From contig JAABSM010000019.1 of the NCBI GenBank assembly GCA_011390365.1, positions 1-54,493 of the forward strand: 54,493 nt of DNA, read 5' to 3'. The DNA is from Gammaproteobacteria bacterium. GTDB taxonomy: Bacteria; Pseudomonadota; Gammaproteobacteria; Chromatiales; Chromatiaceae. The translations under genes were made by a program, and so were the position numbers. Under the pieces are notes generated by a model. The model worked only from the letters and a program-made list of their open reading frames with translations, had not been told where the DNA came from and made no database searches. Of this stretch, positions 52,266 to 54,493 are shown one piece after another; positions within the stretch are counted from its first letter, which is position 1; every line of letters begins with the position of its first letter.

Positions 52266-53495
52266 ATGGCACTTATCGTCCAGAAATACGGCGGCACCTC
52301 GGTCGGTACCATCGAACGCATCGAATCGGTAGCGGCCAAGATCAAGAAATACCAGGATGAGGGCAATCAGCTGGTAGTGGCGGTCTCCGCCATGTCCGGC
52401 GAGACCAATCGTCTCATCGCCCTCGCCGAGCAGATCTCCGAACGCCCGGATCGGCGCGAGATGGATGTGCTGGTCTCCACCGGCGAGCAGGTCACCATCG
52501 CGCTGCTGTGCATGGCCCTGCACAAGATCGGCTGCAAGGCCCGCTCCTATACCGGCGGTCAGGTACGCATCCTCACCGACAGCGCCCACAGCAAGGCGCG
52601 GATTCAGAGCATCGACGGCGAAAAGATCCGCGAAGACCTGCAAAACAACCGCGTGGTGGTGGTTGCGGGGTTCCAGGGGGTCGATGAGGAGGGCAATATC
52701 ACCACCCTCGGCCGCGGCGGTTCCGATACCACCGCCGTAGCCCTGGCCACAGCCCTCAAGGCCGAAGAGTGCCAGATCTTCACCGACGTGGACGGCGTCT
52801 ACACCACCGACCCGCGCATCGAACCCCGGGCGCGCCGGCTCGACCGCATCACCTTCGAGGAGATGCTGGAACTGGCCAGTCTTGGCTCCAAGGTGTTGCA
52901 GATTCGCGCCGTCGAGTTCGCCGGCAAGTACAATGTTCCGCTGCGCGTCCTCTCCAGTTTCGAAGAGGGCCAGGGCACACTCATTACAACCGAGGAAGAG
53001 GGAATGGAAGAGGCAAAGATTTCTGGCATCGCCTTCAACAAGGATGAGGCCAAGCTCACCATCCGCGGCGTACCCGATCAGCCGGGCGTGGCGTACAAGA
53101 TCCTCGGACCCATCTCCGACGCCAACATCGAAATCGACATGATCGTGCAGAATGTGGGCTCCGACGATACCACCGACTTCACCTTCACCGTCCATCGCAG
53201 CGAATACGCCAAGGCGCTGGAGATCCTGCGCGGCATCGCCGGGGAGCTTGAGGCGCGCGAGGTCAAGGGCGACGACTCCATTGTCAAGATCTCCCTGGTC
53301 GGCGTCGGCATGCGCTCCCACGCCGGCATCGCCAGCACCATGTTTGCCGCTCTGGCCAAGGAAGCGATCAACATCCAGATGATCTCCACCTCTGAAATCA
53401 AGGTCTCGGTGGTGGTCGATGAAAAATACCTGGAGCTGGGCGTACGCTGCCTGCATCAGGCATTCCAGCTTGATGCCGACCCCGTCTCCGTATAA
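52266..53495 (+). CDS. lysC: Aspartate kinase (lysC-type)
   Basis: 409 residues from ATG 52266, giving [14 protein letters not shown]; an upstream GTG frame start (52164) adds 34 non-family residues. Kinase domain with [38 protein letters not shown] and [12 protein letters not shown]. Two C-terminal ACT domains (about 265-409) for Thr/Lys feedback, with [17 protein letters not shown]. First step of the Asp-family amino acid pathway. Short (beta-containing) form, as in Pseudomonas. csrA follows; alaS, often upstream, is not present. Confidence 0.95.
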   Translation: MALIVQKYGGTSVGTIERIESVAAKIKKYQDEGNQLVVAVSAMSGETNRLIALAEQISERPDRREMDVLVSTGEQVTIALLCMALHKIGCKARSYTGGQVRILTDSAHSKARIQSIDGEKIREDLQNNRVVVVAGFQGVDEEGNITTLGRGGSDTTAVALATALKAEECQIFTDVDGVYTTDPRIEPRARRLDRITFEEMLELASLGSKVLQIRAVEFAGKYNVPLRVLSSFEEGQGTLITTEEEGMEEAKISGIAFNKDEAKLTIRGVPDQPGVAYKILGPISDANIEIDMIVQNVGSDDTTDFTFTVHRSEYAKALEILRGIAGELEAREVKGDDSIVKISLVGVGMRSHAGIASTMFAALAKEAINIQMISTSEIKVSVVVDEKYLELGVRCLHQAFQLDADPVSV

Positions 53496-53677
53496 GAACG
53501 AATTCCGACAAGGAAATGGTGCAAGGAGGCGCCCCCAAGCATAAAGCGCTTTTTTATTCAGCGACGGACTGATAAAATGCCCGCCTCCTAACGCCCCACG
53601 AACAAGAATGGCGGGGATGATCGGTTGGCGGCGCGGGGCCGCATTGGAGCACTACAAGGTAACAGGGAGATAGGACG

Positions 53678-53869
53678 ATGTTGATTCTGACCCGCAGGGT
53701 AGGCGAGACCTTGATGATAGGCGACGAAGTCACCGTCACCGTTCTCGGCGTAAAGGGAAACCAGGTGCGAATCGGCGTCAACGCGCCGCGTGACATCGCC
53801 GTACATCGTGAAGAGATCTACGAACGCATCAAGCGGGAACAGACGCATCACGAAATCGAAAGCGACTGA
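53678..53869 (+). CDS. csrA: Carbon storage regulator CsrA/RsmA
   Basis: 63 residues: [38 protein letters not shown]-binding residues Leu4 and Arg44-equivalent are present. A dimeric post-transcriptional regulator binding GGA-containing hairpins near ribosome sites. lysC-csrA-tRNA-Ser-tRNA-Arg order is common in Gammaproteobacteria. CATTGGAGC upstream (about 53641-53650) may be part of the leader. Confidence 0.97.
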   Translation: MLILTRRVGETLMIGDEVTVTVLGVKGNQVRIGVNAPRDIAVHREEIYERIKREQTHHEIESD

Positions 53870-53951
53870 CGATCACGCATCCCGGCGGGTGCAGGCATCG
53901 ACAGTCGTGGTCATCCATGACGATGGCCCCCGGGGGAAACCCCAACAATTC

Positions 53952-54042
<91 letters not shown>

Positions 54043-54048
54043 ATTCGC

Positions 54049-54077
54049 TTGACAAGGCGGCCCAACCAATAGATAAT
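54049..54077 (+). promoter_or_regulatory. Sigma70 promoter for tRNA-Arg
   Basis: TTGACA 54049-54054, 17-base spacer, GATAAT 54072-54077; starts 8 bases after tRNA-Ser. Confidence 0.8.
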
Positions 54078-54125
54078 GCCGCCTCTTTTGCGAAAGGCCG
54101 TTAGCAAAGGCCGAAAAAAGACCAA

Positions 54126-54202
54126 GCGCCCGTAGCTCAGCTGGATAGAGTACCTGGCTACGAACCAGGTGGTCGGAGGTTCGAATCCTTCCGGGCGCGC
54201 CA
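54126..54202 (+). tRNA. tRNA-Arg (ACG)
   Basis: 77-nt cloverleaf with encoded CCA. Acceptor GCGCCCG/CGGGCGC, D-arm GCTCAGCTGGATAGAGT, anticodon stem CCTGG/CCAGG around CTACGAA, anticodon ACG (54160-54162), whose A34 is expected to become inosine. Confidence 0.97.
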
Positions 54203-54210
54203 TACAAAAC

Positions 54211-54243
54211 AAAGGCTTAGCTGGAAACGGCTAGGCCTTTTTT
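54211..54243 (+). terminator. Rho-independent terminator after tRNA-Arg
   Basis: Imperfect stem AAAGGC-TTAGC / GCTA-GGCCTTT with an 8-base loop and a run of Ts to 54243. Confidence 0.8.
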
Positions 54244-54424
54244 AGTTCCTCCTAGCCGCTGATGCTTCCTGCACCCACATTTGATTTTGCTACCTTCGCA
54301 ATCCGGCCTACCGGCGATCCAACTTCAAATGCTCCGCCATCTCACCCAGGTCTGCCTAACCTCACCCCTACTACCAACATATCCATCTACCGTGAGATAG
54401 ACTATTATCGATCTGGTTGAGGGT

Positions 54425-54482
54425 TGGAGTACACGCTTGGGCGTGTGCGGGTAATCGGACAGCCCCAGGGCTGTACTCCAAA
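54425..54482. repeat. GGAGTAC-ended palindromic intergenic element, copy 2
   Basis: TTGGAGTAC at 54425-54433 and its exact complement GTACTCCAA at 54474-54482. Shares the internal CAGCCCCAGGGCT block and the GGCGTGT block with copy 1 at 13221-13299. The stretch 54244-54424 before it shows no gene. Confidence 0.8.
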
Positions 54483-54493
54483 CAAATGTCGCC

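Overview
The window is a chromosomal stretch of a GC-rich gammaproteobacterium. This is supported by the hslVU, rpmH-rnpA-yidC-mnmE, exbBD-lpxK-trm112-kdsB, rluC-HAD, thrS-infC-rpmI-rplT-pheST-ihfA-merR, argH/algZ-algR and lysC-csrA-tRNA blocks. The P460-type cytochrome, DUF302 and DUF4412-like proteins and two RND pumps would suit a Chromatiales-like, perhaps sulfur-oxidising bacterium, but nothing here proves the physiology or the genus.

Layout. 1-1020: the 3' end of a trimeric autotransporter adhesin whose stalk is built almost only of I-x-x-N-S-x-N heptads. 1584-3480: hslVU protease. 3675-8384: P460 cytochrome, then rpmH-rnpA-yidC-mnmE, with a 100-bp palindromic-ended element inserted at the yidC stop codon. 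8445-10442: an M48 protease and a decayed CHASE2 sensor gene. 10567-12867: a restriction-modification island (cytosine methylase, GIY-YIG nuclease, Vsr). 13303-17588: aldo/keto reductase, a cold-shock/DUF1294 membrane protein and an EF-G-like GTPase. 17792-22875: energy-transduction and LPS genes, rluC and a HAD phosphatase. 22966-30817: tRNA-Val, a DUF3144 protein and the translation block, with infC starting at an ATC codon. 31222-31617: a small SCP2-like protein.

31709-42527 is the most unusual part. It holds eight same-strand genes: an RND adaptor, an RND pump with an extra hydrophobic segment and a long Lys/Ser/Ala-rich tail, a secreted Tyr/Pro/Arg-rich protein, a DUF4412-like periplasmic protein, a ParA-like ATPase with an altered switch II, a secreted DUF302 protein, a single-pass Met-rich coiled-coil protein, and an orphan GspE/PilB-type ATPase. 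No ParB, secretin, platform protein or pilin lies nearby. This is my best candidate for an undescribed envelope system; that it works as one system is inference. A second, ordinary RND pump/adaptor pair (42518-47056) converges on it.

47359-54493: argH divergent from the algZ-algR two-component pair, a fructosamine-kinase-family gene, lysC, csrA, tRNA-Ser and tRNA-Arg. Intergenic regions carry at least three families of short palindromic repeats, some in two or three copies within the window, and a heptanucleotide tandem repeat upstream of lysC.
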